In this document: piece after piece, positions 51,234 through 60,481 of the stretch
How positions within the stretch are numbered: position 1 is the stretch's first letter
Layout: each line of letters begins with the position of its first letter
Source: Solibacillus ferritrahens
GTDB lineage: Bacteria; Bacillota; Bacilli; Bacillales_A; Planococcaceae
DNA length: 64,000 nucleotides
Direction of reading: 5' to 3'
Assembly: GCF_037027585.1 (NCBI RefSeq)
Contig: NZ_JAXCLE010000013.1
Coordinates: 1 to 64,000 of the forward strand
Program-made: the position numbers and the translations under genes
The notes under the pieces: model-generated
Told to the model about the DNA's origin: nothing
Databases searched by the model: none
Seen by the model: only the letters and a program-made list of their open reading frames with translations

Positions 51234-52182
51234 ATTAATGGCGTTTGAAGAACCAGTTGTGAAGCTTCGAGAAAAAATTGTGGAGTTAAAAACGATTGCA
51301 ACAGAAGCGGAAGTCGATATGAGCGGTGAAATTGAGAAGCTAGAATCGAGATTGCAGGAGTTGGAGAAAAATGTTTATGCGAATATGGAGCCATGGGACC
51401 GAGTGCAAGTAGCCCGACATGCTGAACGCCCGACAACTCTTGAGTATATTGAACGGATATTTGATGATTTCATTGAACTGCATGGGGATCGTACATTTAA
51501 GGATGATGCATCAATTGTTGGGGGGATTGCCTCATTTAATGGGCAGGCAATTACGATTATTGGTCACCAACGCGGAAAAACGACGAAAGAGAATATTCGA
51601 CGTAATTTTGGTATGCCACACCCGGAAGGATATCGTAAAGCATTGCGATTGATGAAGCAAGCGGAGAAATTTAATCGTCCTATTATTTGTTTTATTGATA
51701 CGAAAGGTGCCTACCCAGGGAAAGCAGCTGAGGAGCGCGGTCAAAGTGAAGCTATTGCACGCAACTTATTTGAAATGGCTGGTCTCCGGGTACCGATTAT
51801 TAGTGTTGTTATAGGGGAAGGCGGTAGTGGTGGTGCACTTGCATTAGGCGTAGCGAACCAAATTTTAATGCTTGAAAATGCGACCTACTCAGTTATTTCT
51901 CCAGAAGGAGCGGCATCGATTTTATGGAAAGATGCAAGCTATGCTAAGCAAGCAGCAGAAGCTATGAAAATAACAGCCCTTGATTTAAAGCAGCTTGAAA
52001 TTATTGATGGCATTATTCCGGAAGTTGCCGGAGGAGCGCATAAAGATAAGGAACAGCAAGCTATAATAATGAAAGAATACATTACAAATACTTTAAACGA
52101 TTTAAATAAAGAAAGTGCCGAGCAATTAGTGGAGAATCGTTATACAAAATTTAAGAACATCGGTCAATATATTGAACAATAA
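51226..52182 (+). CDS. accA: Acetyl-CoA carboxylase, carboxyltransferase subunit alpha
   Basis: A 318-residue partner of AccD. LHGDRTFKDDASIVGGIA and GEGGSGGALALGVANQ are the conserved oxyanion-hole regions. The ATG at 51226 is preferred: AAGGAGG (inside accD) lies 7 nt upstream, while the earlier ATG at 51205 precedes that site. Overlap with accD implies coupled, equal synthesis of the two subunits. Confidence 0.96.
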   Translation: MSKLMAFEEPVVKLREKIVELKTIATEAEVDMSGEIEKLESRLQELEKNVYANMEPWDRVQVARHAERPTTLEYIERIFDDFIELHGDRTFKDDASIVGGIASFNGQAITIIGHQRGKTTKENIRRNFGMPHPEGYRKALRLMKQAEKFNRPIICFIDTKGAYPGKAAEERGQSEAIARNLFEMAGLRVPIISVVIGEGGSGGALALGVANQILMLENATYSVISPEGAASILWKDASYAKQAAEAMKITALDLKQLEIIDGIIPEVAGGAHKDKEQQAIIMKEYITNTLNDLNKESAEQLVENRYTKFKNIGQYIEQ

Positions 52183-52207
52183 TATTGTTTAACTAATGAT
52201 TGAAGAG

Positions 52208-52240
52208 CTAAGAATGCGTGAAAGCGCATTCTTTCGTTAT
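52208..52240 (+). terminator. Weak terminator after accA
   Basis: AAGAATGCG pairs with CGCATTCTT around TGAAAG, followed by TTCGTTATTTTC. The tract is interrupted, so some read-through into pfkA is likely. Confidence 0.55.
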
Positions 52241-52339
52241 TTTCAAATGCTTTACATTTTTGTTTTCTAGAATAGTTACATATAAGTGGGTTTTCTGTTA
52301 ATGTGAATAGTAACAGTCGTAATAGGAGGAAAAGGTAGT

Positions 52340-53299
52340 ATGAAGAAAATTGCGGTTTTAACGAGTGGTGGAGATGCACCTGGGATGAATGCTGCTATTA
52401 GGGCAGTTGTTCGTAAAGCACGTTTTCACGAGGTAGACGTTGTCGGAGTTTATCATGGCTACGAAGGTCTTTATAATGGGAAATTTGAACTTTTAGATAT
52501 TGGTTCGGTTGGCGATATTATACAACGAGGCGGTACGAAATTGTACTCTGCACGTTTCCCTGAATTTAAACAGGACGAATTCCAATATAAAGCAATTGAA
52601 CGTATGAAAGAAGAAGGTATAGAAGGCTTAGTAGTGATTGGTGGAGATGGTTCTTATCGTGGAGCAATGCAATTAACTGAAAAAGGGTTCCCTTGTGTCG
52701 GCATACCTGGAACAATAGACAATGACGTACCTGGAACAGAATATACGATTGGCTTTGATACCGCATTGAATACAGTTGTTGATTCAATTGATAAAATTCG
52801 TGATACTGCAACAAGCCATGAAAATACATTTGTTATTGAAGTAATGGGACGTGATGCGGGCGATATAGCACTGTGGTCAGGTTTAGCAGCAGGCGCCGAA
52901 TCTATTTTGATTCCTGAAGAATCATTTGAAATAGAGGATATTGTAATCCGTCTTGAACGAGGGGCAGCTCGCGGCAAGCGACATAGTATAATAATTGTAG
53001 CTGAAGGTGTAATGAATGGACATAAGCTGGCGAAGCAACTGGAAGAACGTACAGGTGTAAAAATTCGTACATCTGTTTTAGGTCATATACAACGCGGTGG
53101 TTCTCCATCTGCCCGTGATCGTGTGTTAGCAGGAAGATTCGGTGCAAGAGCGGTTGAATTGTTATTGGAAAATAAAGGCGGTAGAGCAGTTGGCGTGAAA
53201 AATCATGAAGTTATAGATTATGATTTAAGGGAAGCATTTGAAACAAAGCACAAGGCAGATTTAAGTTTGTATTCATTATCAAAAGAACTTTCAATTTAA
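52340..53299 (+). CDS. pfkA: 6-phosphofructokinase
   Basis: A 319-residue ATP-dependent enzyme (same length as in B. subtilis). TSGGDAPGMNAAIRAVVR binds ATP, PGTIDNDVPGTEYTIGFDTA carries the catalytic Asp, and ERTGVKIRTSVLGHIQRGG the F6P and effector sites. AGGAGGAAA precedes the ATG. 27 nt separate it from pyk: the classical pfkA-pyk operon. Confidence 0.97.
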   Translation: MKKIAVLTSGGDAPGMNAAIRAVVRKARFHEVDVVGVYHGYEGLYNGKFELLDIGSVGDIIQRGGTKLYSARFPEFKQDEFQYKAIERMKEEGIEGLVVIGGDGSYRGAMQLTEKGFPCVGIPGTIDNDVPGTEYTIGFDTALNTVVDSIDKIRDTATSHENTFVIEVMGRDAGDIALWSGLAAGAESILIPEESFEIEDIVIRLERGAARGKRHSIIIVAEGVMNGHKLAKQLEERTGVKIRTSVLGHIQRGGSPSARDRVLAGRFGARAVELLLENKGGRAVGVKNHEVIDYDLREAFETKHKADLSLYSLSKELSI

Positions 53300-53326
53300 A
53301 GTGCATAAAATGGAGATGACAAAACT

Positions 53327-55087
53327 ATGAGAAAAACTAAAATTGTTTGTACAATCGGACCAGCAAGTGAATCACCAGAAATGTTAAATAAGTTAATCGA
53401 AGCAGGTATGAATGTAGCACGCTTAAACTTTTCACACGGAAACCATGAAGAACACGCTGCTCGTATTGCAGCCATTCGTGATGCGTCAGAACGAATGAAA
53501 CAACCGGTAGGAATATTATTGGATACAAAAGGCCCGGAAATTAGAACACATTCGATGGAAAACGGAGAGTTGCACTTAGTTTCAGGACAAGTTATCGATA
53601 TTTCAATGACAGAAGTGTTGGGAAATGAATCACGATTCTCAGTGACTTATGATCAATTAATAGAAGATGTTGACCAAAACGATAAAATTTTATTAGATGA
53701 CGGTTTAATTGAACTGCGCGTGTTGGCTAAAGACTTGGAACAAGGATTAATCCATACAATCGTAGAAAATGCCGGAGTTTTGAAAAATAAAAAAGGTGTT
53801 AACGTACCGGGCGTATCTGTCAAATTACCAGGTATTACGGATAAAGATGCAGCGGATATTCTATTTGGTATTGACCAAGGGATTGATTTTATCGCTGCTT
53901 CATTCGTACGTACGGCGAAGGATGTTCTGGAAATCCGTGAGTTACTGGAGCAAAACGAAGGAGGTCATATTCAGATCATTCCTAAAATCGAAAACCAAGA
54001 AGGTGTAGATAATATTGATGAAATTATCGAAGTTTCTGATGGTTTAATGGTAGCTCGTGGAGATCTAGGTGTAGAAATTCCAGCAGAAGAAGTACCACTA
54101 GTACAAAAATCATTAATTCGTAAATGTAACCAAGTAGGTAAACCTGTAATTACGGCTACCCAAATGCTAGATTCTATGCAACGTAATCCTCGCCCTACTC
54201 GTGCTGAAGCGTCCGATGTTGCGAATGCGATTATGGATGGTACAGATGCAATTATGCTTTCAGGAGAAACGGCTGCCGGTTTATATCCTGTAGAGTCGGT
54301 AGCAACGATGAACAAAATTGCAAACCGTACAGAAAATGCCCTCGATTACCGAGCAATTGTCGCACAACGTAGTCGTGAAAAAGAAGCGAACATGACAGAA
54401 GCAATTTCTCAAGCTGTTGCCTATACATCGATTAACCTAGGAGTTAAAGCAGTATTAGCCCCAACAGAAAGCGGCAATACAGCTAAAATGATTGCAAAAT
54501 ACCGTCCGGGTGTATCCATTATTGCTGTGACAAGCCAACCTTCTACAGCTCAGAAATTGACGTTAGTTTGGGGTGTTAAACCAATTTTGACACAACGTGT
54601 TTCAACGACAGATGAAATTTTGGAGCTTTCGGTAGACGAAGCATTACAATATGAATATGTTAGCCATGGAGATGTTGTTGTTATTACAGCAGGAGTTCCG
54701 GTAGGGGAAGCTGGTACTACAAACTTAATGAAAGTCCATGTGATTGGAGACCTATTGGCTCGTGGGCAAGGCATTGGGAGACATTCTGTAGTCGGTAAGG
54801 CAATTGTCGCAAAAAATGCAGGCGAAGCTTTAACTTATGATACAGAAGGTGCAATCATTGTCACAGTCGGTTCAGATCGTGAAATGATGCCGGCAATAGA
54901 AAAATGTGCGGGTATTATTACTGAAGAAGGCGGCTTAACATCACACGCAGCAGTAGTAGGCTTAAGCTTAGGCATTCCAGTAATTGTTGGGGTGAAAGAA
55001 GCTACAACATTAATCCGCCATGGTCAGGAAATTACAATGGATGCTGAAACAGGTGTCATTTATAAAGGACATGCAAGCGTTCTGTAA
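53327..55087 (+). CDS. pyk: Pyruvate kinase with C-terminal PEP-utilizer domain
   Basis: A 586-residue enzyme. The TIM barrel (KIVCTIGPASESPEMLNKLI; substrate loop MVARGDLGVEIP) and the allosteric domain are followed by an extra C-terminal domain (about 475-586, GGLTSHAAVVGLSLGIPVIVG). That extension, with its TSH motif, is characteristic of Bacillus-type Pyk and absent from E. coli enzymes. Makes pyruvate and ATP from PEP. Confidence 0.97.
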   Translation: MRKTKIVCTIGPASESPEMLNKLIEAGMNVARLNFSHGNHEEHAARIAAIRDASERMKQPVGILLDTKGPEIRTHSMENGELHLVSGQVIDISMTEVLGNESRFSVTYDQLIEDVDQNDKILLDDGLIELRVLAKDLEQGLIHTIVENAGVLKNKKGVNVPGVSVKLPGITDKDAADILFGIDQGIDFIAASFVRTAKDVLEIRELLEQNEGGHIQIIPKIENQEGVDNIDEIIEVSDGLMVARGDLGVEIPAEEVPLVQKSLIRKCNQVGKPVITATQMLDSMQRNPRPTRAEASDVANAIMDGTDAIMLSGETAAGLYPVESVATMNKIANRTENALDYRAIVAQRSREKEANMTEAISQAVAYTSINLGVKAVLAPTESGNTAKMIAKYRPGVSIIAVTSQPSTAQKLTLVWGVKPILTQRVSTTDEILELSVDEALQYEYVSHGDVVVITAGVPVGEAGTTNLMKVHVIGDLLARGQGIGRHSVVGKAIVAKNAGEALTYDTEGAIIVTVGSDREMMPAIEKCAGIITEEGGLTSHAAVVGLSLGIPVIVGVKEATTLIRHGQEITMDAETGVIYKGHASVL

Positions 55088-55097
55088 TAAAATGAAT

Positions 55098-55144
55098 GAA
55101 AGCTACTCTGTTAAGTGTAAACTTGCAGAAGTAGCTTTTTTTTG
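55098..55144 (+). terminator. pyk terminator
   Basis: AAAGCTACT pairs with AGTAGCTTT, with an inner AAGT/ACTT pair, followed by T7-8. Confidence 0.85.
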
Positions 55145-55195
55145 AAACTTTTTCACTTTTTAAACGTATTAAATAGAAGAAGAGGGGGCTATTTT

Positions 55196-55585
55196 GTGAG
55201 AAAATTTTTATTTGGATTACTTGCACTCGTAATCGCTGAAATTGCCTTATTTATCGTAATTGGTAAAGCAATCGGTGTTTTATATACTTTACTATTGATC
55301 ATTTCCACATCTGTAGTTGGGCTGCTTATTGCAAAACAACGTGGGACAAAATCCGTACAGGATATTCAGAAAAGTTTGCAGCAAGGACAACCTCCTGCTG
55401 TTGCAATGATTGAAACATTCATGATTTTTATTGGTGGAGCTTTATTAGCGTTACCAGGCTTTATTACAGATATTATCGGGTTGTTTTTCGTATTGGGAGT
55501 TACACGTAATTTATTTAAACCAGTTGTTTTTTACTTTTTACGCAAAAGAATGAAAAAAGGACAGGTTGTCATCTTGCAAAGGTAG
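55196..55585 (+). CDS. fxsA: FxsA-family membrane protein
   Basis: A 129-residue protein with two predicted helices at the N-terminus (about 3-45), then IAKQRGTKSVQDIQKSLQQG and a third hydrophobic region (about 78-105), ending in a basic tail. In E. coli FxsA suppresses F-exclusion of phage T7; its normal role is unknown. GTG start at 55196, with AGAGGGGG upstream. Its 3' end overlaps the convergent ytvI by 17 nt. Confidence 0.9.
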   Translation: MRKFLFGLLALVIAEIALFIVIGKAIGVLYTLLLIISTSVVGLLIAKQRGTKSVQDIQKSLQQGQPPAVAMIETFMIFIGGALLALPGFITDIIGLFFVLGVTRNLFKPVVFYFLRKRMKKGQVVILQR

Positions 55586-56537
55586 GATGTTGCTTTAATT
55601 TAATCGCAACCATCAAAAGTATTGGGCTGACGATAATTCCATAAAAACCAAATAATAAAACTGAGGCAGCGCTGATTAAAAAGGTGTGGATCATACGTAG
55701 ATGCAATGTATGGGACCAAAGCATCGATTCAGTTAGCTGTCTTATTGTTTGTACAATAAAGTAAATGCCTAAAATAGTTGCTCCCATAAGTGGATTGCTG
55801 ATAATAAAATAATAGATGGCGACTGGTATTAAAAAAATACCGATTCCTAAAAAAGGCAAGCAGTCTGCTACAGCAATTAAAAATGCTTTTATAATAAATG
55901 ATTCAAAATTTAAAAAGTAAAATGAACCACAAAGAAGCAAAAATGTCATAGTAAATAACTGTAATTCCACAACGATAAAGCTTCCAATAAGCTCCATGCC
56001 TTTTTGGAAATACCGTGACCAGGCATCCCGATATGCTTTAGGGATATAAGCAAAAAACCATAGCCTGTTTTTATAGCTTTCAAATAAGGCAAAATAAAAT
56101 GTTACTACGAATATAAAAAATTCAAACAACGATTGAAAACTGTTTTTCAGCATAGTAACAATTAAAAATAAAAATTCATTTAAAAAATTTTGAAGTTTTT
56201 CTATGATAAATGGAAGCAGAGGATGCTTAATATAATTGTCTTCCAAAGATAGAAGTGTTGATTGTATTAGAGGCAGTAAGGTTATGAAGCTATGAATTAG
56301 TAACAGGATAATCGATACTACTACTGCAAATATAAAAACAGATAAAATAATTACAACAAGAAAAAACGGAAGTTTAAATTGTTCTTTAAAAAAAATGAAA
56401 ACAGGATATAATAAATAAGCAAAAAATAGTCCGAAAATTATAGGCGGTATGAAATAAAAAAGGACAAAATAAAGTAGAAGAATGATAATATTCCTACTTT
56501 TTACTAGCAATTGATTTGTTTTATTTGTATAATCCAC
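55569..56537 (-). CDS. ytvI: AI-2E-family membrane protein (YtvI-like)
   Basis: A 322-residue integral membrane protein with about 7-8 transmembrane helices and the family region LIAVADCLPFLGIGIFLIPVAI. B. subtilis YtvI is longer (about 370), so this copy is somewhat short, mostly in the N-terminal half. AI-2E proteins are probable exporters; YtvI has also been tied to sporulation, but its substrate is unknown. The GTG at 56537 is preferred, with AGGAG 8 nt upstream; a GTG three codons earlier touches the ribosome site. No terminator is visible; it overlaps fxsA tail to tail. Confidence 0.82.
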   Translation of the reverse strand: MDYTNKTNQLLVKSRNIIILLLYFVLFYFIPPIIFGLFFAYLLYPVFIFFKEQFKLPFFLVVIILSVFIFAVVVSIILLLIHSFITLLPLIQSTLLSLEDNYIKHPLLPFIIEKLQNFLNEFLFLIVTMLKNSFQSLFEFFIFVVTFYFALFESYKNRLWFFAYIPKAYRDAWSRYFQKGMELIGSFIVVELQLFTMTFLLLCGSFYFLNFESFIIKAFLIAVADCLPFLGIGIFLIPVAIYYFIISNPLMGATILGIYFIVQTIRQLTESMLWSHTLHLRMIHTFLISAASVLLFGFYGIIVSPILLMVAIKLKQHPTFAR

Positions 56538-56647
56538 ATATACCACTCCTAAATTATGCCATATATATCTCGTTGTTAACGATAAATTCTCTTTCGGACG
56601 CTAAATCTATCATCTATGCTATTTTTTCTTAAAATCCGAGTAATTCA

Positions 56648-56676
56648 TTCACAAAGCCGTCAAAATTTATTATAAT
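56648..56676 (+). promoter_or_regulatory. citZ promoter
   Basis: TTCACA (56648-56653), a 17-bp spacer and a perfect TATAAT (56671-56676). Confidence 0.75.
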
Positions 56677-56681
56677 AAAAT

Positions 56682-56697
56682 ATGTAAGCGATTTACT
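56682..56697 (+). promoter_or_regulatory. Candidate CcpA binding site (cre) at citZ
   Basis: ATGTAAGCGATTTACT follows the WTGNAANCGNWNNCW consensus with one mismatch near its end and is partly palindromic (GTAA / TTAC). It sits immediately after the -10 box, a repressing position. The citZ gene of B. subtilis also carries a CcpA site in its 5' region. Confidence 0.65.
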
Positions 56698-56798
56698 TAT
56701 AGGTTCAACTGAGCAGAACAATATGAGTGTGCCTCTTTTTAATAGACTGAAAAGAAAGCACTTACAAAATTAATTTATTAAGTGAAGGAGCGATTTTT

Positions 56799-57914
56799 AT
56801 GTCAGCAACTAAAGGTTTAGAAGGTATCGTAGCAGCAGAATCAAAAATTTCTTCAATTATCGATGATACACTTACATACGTAGGTTATGGAATCGACGAT
56901 CTTACTAACAATGCAACTTTTGAAGAAGTAGTATTCTTATTATGGAACACACGTTTACCGAACGCTGAAGAATTAGCTAACTTAAAACAAGAATTAGCTA
57001 ACAACATGGATATCCCGGCGGCAATTACAGATTTATTCAAATCTATGCCTTTAAACACAGTACACCCAATGGCTGCATTACGTACAGCTGTATCAATGCT
57101 TGGCGCATTTGATGAAGAAGCAGATGTTATGGATGCGGAAGCTAACTACCGTAAAGCAATCCGTTTACAAGCGAAAATTGGTACAGTAGTAACTACTTTT
57201 GCACGTGTACGTCAAGGTAAAGAACCAGTTGCTCCAAAACCTGAATTAGGTTATGCAGCAAACTTCTTATATATGTTAACTGGTGAAGAGCCAGAAGCAA
57301 TCGCAATTGAAGCATTCGATAAAGCGTTAATTTTACACGCTGACCACGAATTAAATGCTTCTACATTCACAGCTCGTGTATGTGTTGCTACATTATCTGA
57401 TGTTTATTCAGGTGTAACTTCAGCTATCGGCGCATTAAAAGGTCCATTACATGGCGGTGCGAACGAGCAAGTTATGAAAATGTTAACTGAAATCGGTTCT
57501 ATCGATAAAGTTGAAGCTTGGGTACAAAACAAATTAGATAACAAAGAAAAAATCATGGGCTTCGGTCACCGTGTATACCGTGGTGGAGACCCACGTGCAC
57601 CTCACTTACGTGTAATGTCTGAAAAGTTAACTAAATTAACTGGTAAACCAGAGTTATATGATATGTCAGTTAAGATTCACGATATGATTGTTGAACAAAA
57701 GAAATTACCTGCAAACGTAGATTTCTTCTCAGCATCAGTATATGATTCTTTAGGTATCGAGCATGACTTATTCACTCCAATCTTTGCAGTTTCTCGTACT
57801 TCAGGTTGGGTAGCGCACATTTTAGAACAGTATGCAAACAACCGCTTAATCCGTCCTCGTGCGGAATATGTTGGTCCAGATATGCAAAAATACGTACCAA
57901 TTAACGAGCGCTAA
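56799..57914 (+). CDS. citZ: Citrate synthase II
   Basis: A 371-residue enzyme condensing oxaloacetate with acetyl-CoA. Catalytic histidines are in LHGGANEQ and GFGHRVYRGGDPRA, and the Asp is in VDFFSASVY. GAAGGAGCG precedes the ATG. First gene of citZ-icd-mdh; a leader of about 110 nt carries the cre-like site. Confidence 0.97.
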   Translation: MSATKGLEGIVAAESKISSIIDDTLTYVGYGIDDLTNNATFEEVVFLLWNTRLPNAEELANLKQELANNMDIPAAITDLFKSMPLNTVHPMAALRTAVSMLGAFDEEADVMDAEANYRKAIRLQAKIGTVVTTFARVRQGKEPVAPKPELGYAANFLYMLTGEEPEAIAIEAFDKALILHADHELNASTFTARVCVATLSDVYSGVTSAIGALKGPLHGGANEQVMKMLTEIGSIDKVEAWVQNKLDNKEKIMGFGHRVYRGGDPRAPHLRVMSEKLTKLTGKPELYDMSVKIHDMIVEQKKLPANVDFFSASVYDSLGIEHDLFTPIFAVSRTSGWVAHILEQYANNRLIRPRAEYVGPDMQKYVPINER

Positions 57915-57933
57915 TTAAAAAAGTATGTTAAAA

Positions 57934-57965
57934 TATCTAGGACTGTGAATTGACACAGTCCTAGA
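57934..57965 (+). terminator. Hairpin between citZ and icd (attenuating or processing)
   Basis: ATCTAGGACTGTG and CACAGTCCTAGAT are perfect 13-bp complements around 6 nt. The sequence after it (TTATGATTATT) is a poor T-tract, so partial termination or 3'-end protection of citZ mRNA is more likely than full termination. Confidence 0.6.
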
Positions 57966-57993
57966 TTTATGATTATTAGGAGGCAAATTTCCA

Positions 57994-59256
57994 ATGACTA
58001 ACAAAATCGTAGTAGAAAACGGTTCTTTAATCGTTCCAAACAATCCAGTAATCCCTTTCATCGAGGGTGACGGTATCGGTCCAGATATCTGGGCAGCAGC
58101 ATCTCGTGTAATCGACGCAGCTGTAGAAAAAGCTTATAACGGTGAAAAGAAAATTGAATGGTTAGAAGTTTTAGCTGGTGAAAAAGCATTCAACCAAACT
58201 GGTGAATGGTTACCAAAAGAAACTCTAGAAAAAATTAACGAATACTTAATCGCTATTAAAGGTCCTTTAACAACTCCAATCGGTGGCGGTATCCGTTCAC
58301 TTAACGTAGCTTTACGTCAAGAGTTAGACCTATATGTATGCTTACGTCCAGTACGTCACTTTGACGGTGTACCTTCACCAGTTAAACGTCCAGAAGACGT
58401 AAACATGGTAATCTTCCGTGAAAACACTGAAGATATCTATGCTGGTATCGAGTACAAAGCTGGTTCTGACGAGCAAAAGAAATTATTAGCATTCTTACAA
58501 AACGAACTAGGTGTTAAAAACATCCGTTTCCCAGAAACTTCTGGTTTAGGTATCAAACCTGTATCTAAAGAAGGTACTGAGCGTTTAGTACGTTCTGCTA
58601 TCGAGTATGCTATTCAACATAACAAACCATCTGTTACTTTAGTACACAAAGGTAACATCATGAAGTTCACTGAAGGTGGATTCAAACAATGGGGTTACGA
58701 TGTTGCTGAAGCTGAATTCGGCGATAAAGTATTCACTTGGAACCAATACGATGCAATCAAAGCTGAGCAAGGTGAAGCTGCTGCTAACGAAGCACAAACT
58801 GCTGCATTAGCTGCTGGTAAAATCTTAATTAAAGATTCTATCGCTGATATCTTCTTACAACAAATTTTAACTCGTCCAAATGAGTTCGACGTAGTAGCTA
58901 CTATGAACTTAAATGGTGACTACATCTCTGACGCATTAGCTGCTCAAGTTGGTGGTATTGGTATCGCTCCAGGTGCTAACATTAACTACTTAACTGGTCA
59001 CGCTATCTTCGAAGCTACTCATGGTACTGCTCCTAAGTATGCTGGACAAGATAAAGTAAACCCATCTTCAGTATTATTATCAGGCGTATTAATGCTTGAG
59101 CACTTAGGATGGCAAGAAGCTGCGGACTTAATTACAAATTCTGTAGAGAAAACAATCTCTTCTAAGTATGTAACTTATGACTTCGCACGTTTAATGGATG
59201 GCGCTACAGAAGTTAAATGTTCTGAATTCGCTACAAAATTAATCGAAAACTTCTAA
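57994..59256 (+). CDS. icd: Isocitrate dehydrogenase (NADP)
   Basis: A 420-residue decarboxylating dehydrogenase. EGDGIGPDIW and the substrate loop GGGIRSLNVALRQELDLYV (with the Ser phosphorylated in E. coli) are present, as are HGTAPKYAGQD and the NADP-binding end. AGGAGG precedes the ATG. The codon use is strongly biased, as for a highly expressed gene. Confidence 0.97.
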   Translation: MTNKIVVENGSLIVPNNPVIPFIEGDGIGPDIWAAASRVIDAAVEKAYNGEKKIEWLEVLAGEKAFNQTGEWLPKETLEKINEYLIAIKGPLTTPIGGGIRSLNVALRQELDLYVCLRPVRHFDGVPSPVKRPEDVNMVIFRENTEDIYAGIEYKAGSDEQKKLLAFLQNELGVKNIRFPETSGLGIKPVSKEGTERLVRSAIEYAIQHNKPSVTLVHKGNIMKFTEGGFKQWGYDVAEAEFGDKVFTWNQYDAIKAEQGEAAANEAQTAALAAGKILIKDSIADIFLQQILTRPNEFDVVATMNLNGDYISDALAAQVGGIGIAPGANINYLTGHAIFEATHGTAPKYAGQDKVNPSSVLLSGVLMLEHLGWQEAADLITNSVEKTISSKYVTYDFARLMDGATEVKCSEFATKLIENF

Positions 59257-59397
59257 TTTAAAGCTTAATTTTTTGCCTTTATATGTGAAATTGTGAACAA
59301 ATTGTTTAGTAATGAATAATATTATATTTATAATTTCGGATTTATAAAGGGAAATATTGACTTTATAAGTTATTCGTTCCAAAATAAATAGTAGTTA

Positions 59398-59434
59398 CAA
59401 AAGGGAGAGAGCATTATGTTTTCTCCCTTTTTTG
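59398..59434 (+). terminator. Terminator between icd and mdh
   Basis: AAAAGGGAGA pairs with TCTCCCTTTT around a loop of about 14 nt, followed by more T. It separates citZ-icd from mdh, so mdh needs read-through or its own promoter in the A+T-rich 227-nt gap; no strong promoter was found after it. Confidence 0.75.
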
Positions 59435-59483
59435 TACATATTTTTATGATGCTAAGATTATTATTCTAAAGGAGCGATTCATA

Positions 59484-60422
59484 ATGACACTTAAACGTAA
59501 AAAGATCTCAGTAATTGGTAGTGGCTTTACCGGTGCAACAGCGGCATTTCTAGCTGCACAAAAAGAATTGGGTGACATTGTAATAGTAGACCTTCCAGCA
59601 GCTGAAAATCCGACTAAAGGAAAAGCATTAGATATGTGGGAAGCAGCACCTGTTCAAGGCTTTGACTCCTATGTAAATGGTACATCATCTTATGAAGATA
59701 CTGCTAACTCGGATATCGTATTAGTTACTGCAGGTGTTGCACGTAAGCCAGGTATGAGTCGCGACGACTTAGTTCAAATTAATCAAGGTGTAATGAAAAC
59801 TGTAGCAAAGGAAATTTCCTGCACTTCTCCAAATGCAATTATTATCGTCTTAACGAATCCTGTAGATGCGATGACTTATACAGTATTTAAAGAATCAGGA
59901 TTCCCGAAAAATCGTGTCATCGGTCAATCGGGTGTATTGGACACGGCTCGTTTCCGCGCGTTCATTGCAGAAGAATTAAATGTTTCGGTAAAAGACATTT
60001 CGGCTTTAGTATTAGGTGGTCATGGTGACACGATGGTACCTTTAACACGATATGCATCCGTTGGCGGAGTACCTTTACAAAGCTTAATTCCTGCAGAACG
60101 TTTAGAGGAAATTGTGCAACGTACCCGTGTAGGCGGCGGTGAAATTGTTAATCTTCTAGGGAATGGTTCAGCTTATTATGCACCCGCTGCGGCAATGGTA
60201 GAAATGGCGGAAGCGATAATAAAGGATCAAAAACGTGTATTACCGGCAATTGCTTATTTAGAAGGTGAATACGGTTATACTGGAATTTATCTAGGCGTAC
60301 CTACATTGTTAGGTGCAGGTGGAATTGAAAAAATTTATGAGCTAGAGCTGACAGACAATGAAAAAGCAGCATTAGATCATTCTGCGCATGCAGTTGAAGA
60401 CGTTATGAAGGCATTGAAATAG
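59484..60422 (+). CDS. mdh: Malate dehydrogenase
   Basis: A 312-residue LDH-like NAD enzyme. GSGFTGATAAFLAAQKEL binds NAD; the substrate arginines (RKPGMSRDDL) and the catalytic His in GGHGDTMVPL are present. AAAGGAGCG precedes the ATG. In B. subtilis mdh is followed directly by phoP; here a sulfonate transporter lies between. Confidence 0.97.
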   Translation: MTLKRKKISVIGSGFTGATAAFLAAQKELGDIVIVDLPAAENPTKGKALDMWEAAPVQGFDSYVNGTSSYEDTANSDIVLVTAGVARKPGMSRDDLVQINQGVMKTVAKEISCTSPNAIIIVLTNPVDAMTYTVFKESGFPKNRVIGQSGVLDTARFRAFIAEELNVSVKDISALVLGGHGDTMVPLTRYASVGGVPLQSLIPAERLEEIVQRTRVGGGEIVNLLGNGSAYYAPAAAMVEMAEAIIKDQKRVLPAIAYLEGEYGYTGIYLGVPTLLGAGGIEKIYELELTDNEKAALDHSAHAVEDVMKALK

Positions 60423-60430
60423 TATAAAAT

Positions 60431-60468
60431 AAAAAGGGCTTTTCGGTTTTTACACCGAAGCCCTTAAT
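60431..60468. terminator. Bidirectional terminator between mdh and ssuC
   Basis: AAGGGCTTTTCGGT pairs with ACCGAAGCCCTT across about 5-7 nt, T-rich on both sides. Confidence 0.82.
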
Positions 60469-60481
60469 TTTGTTTATTGGT

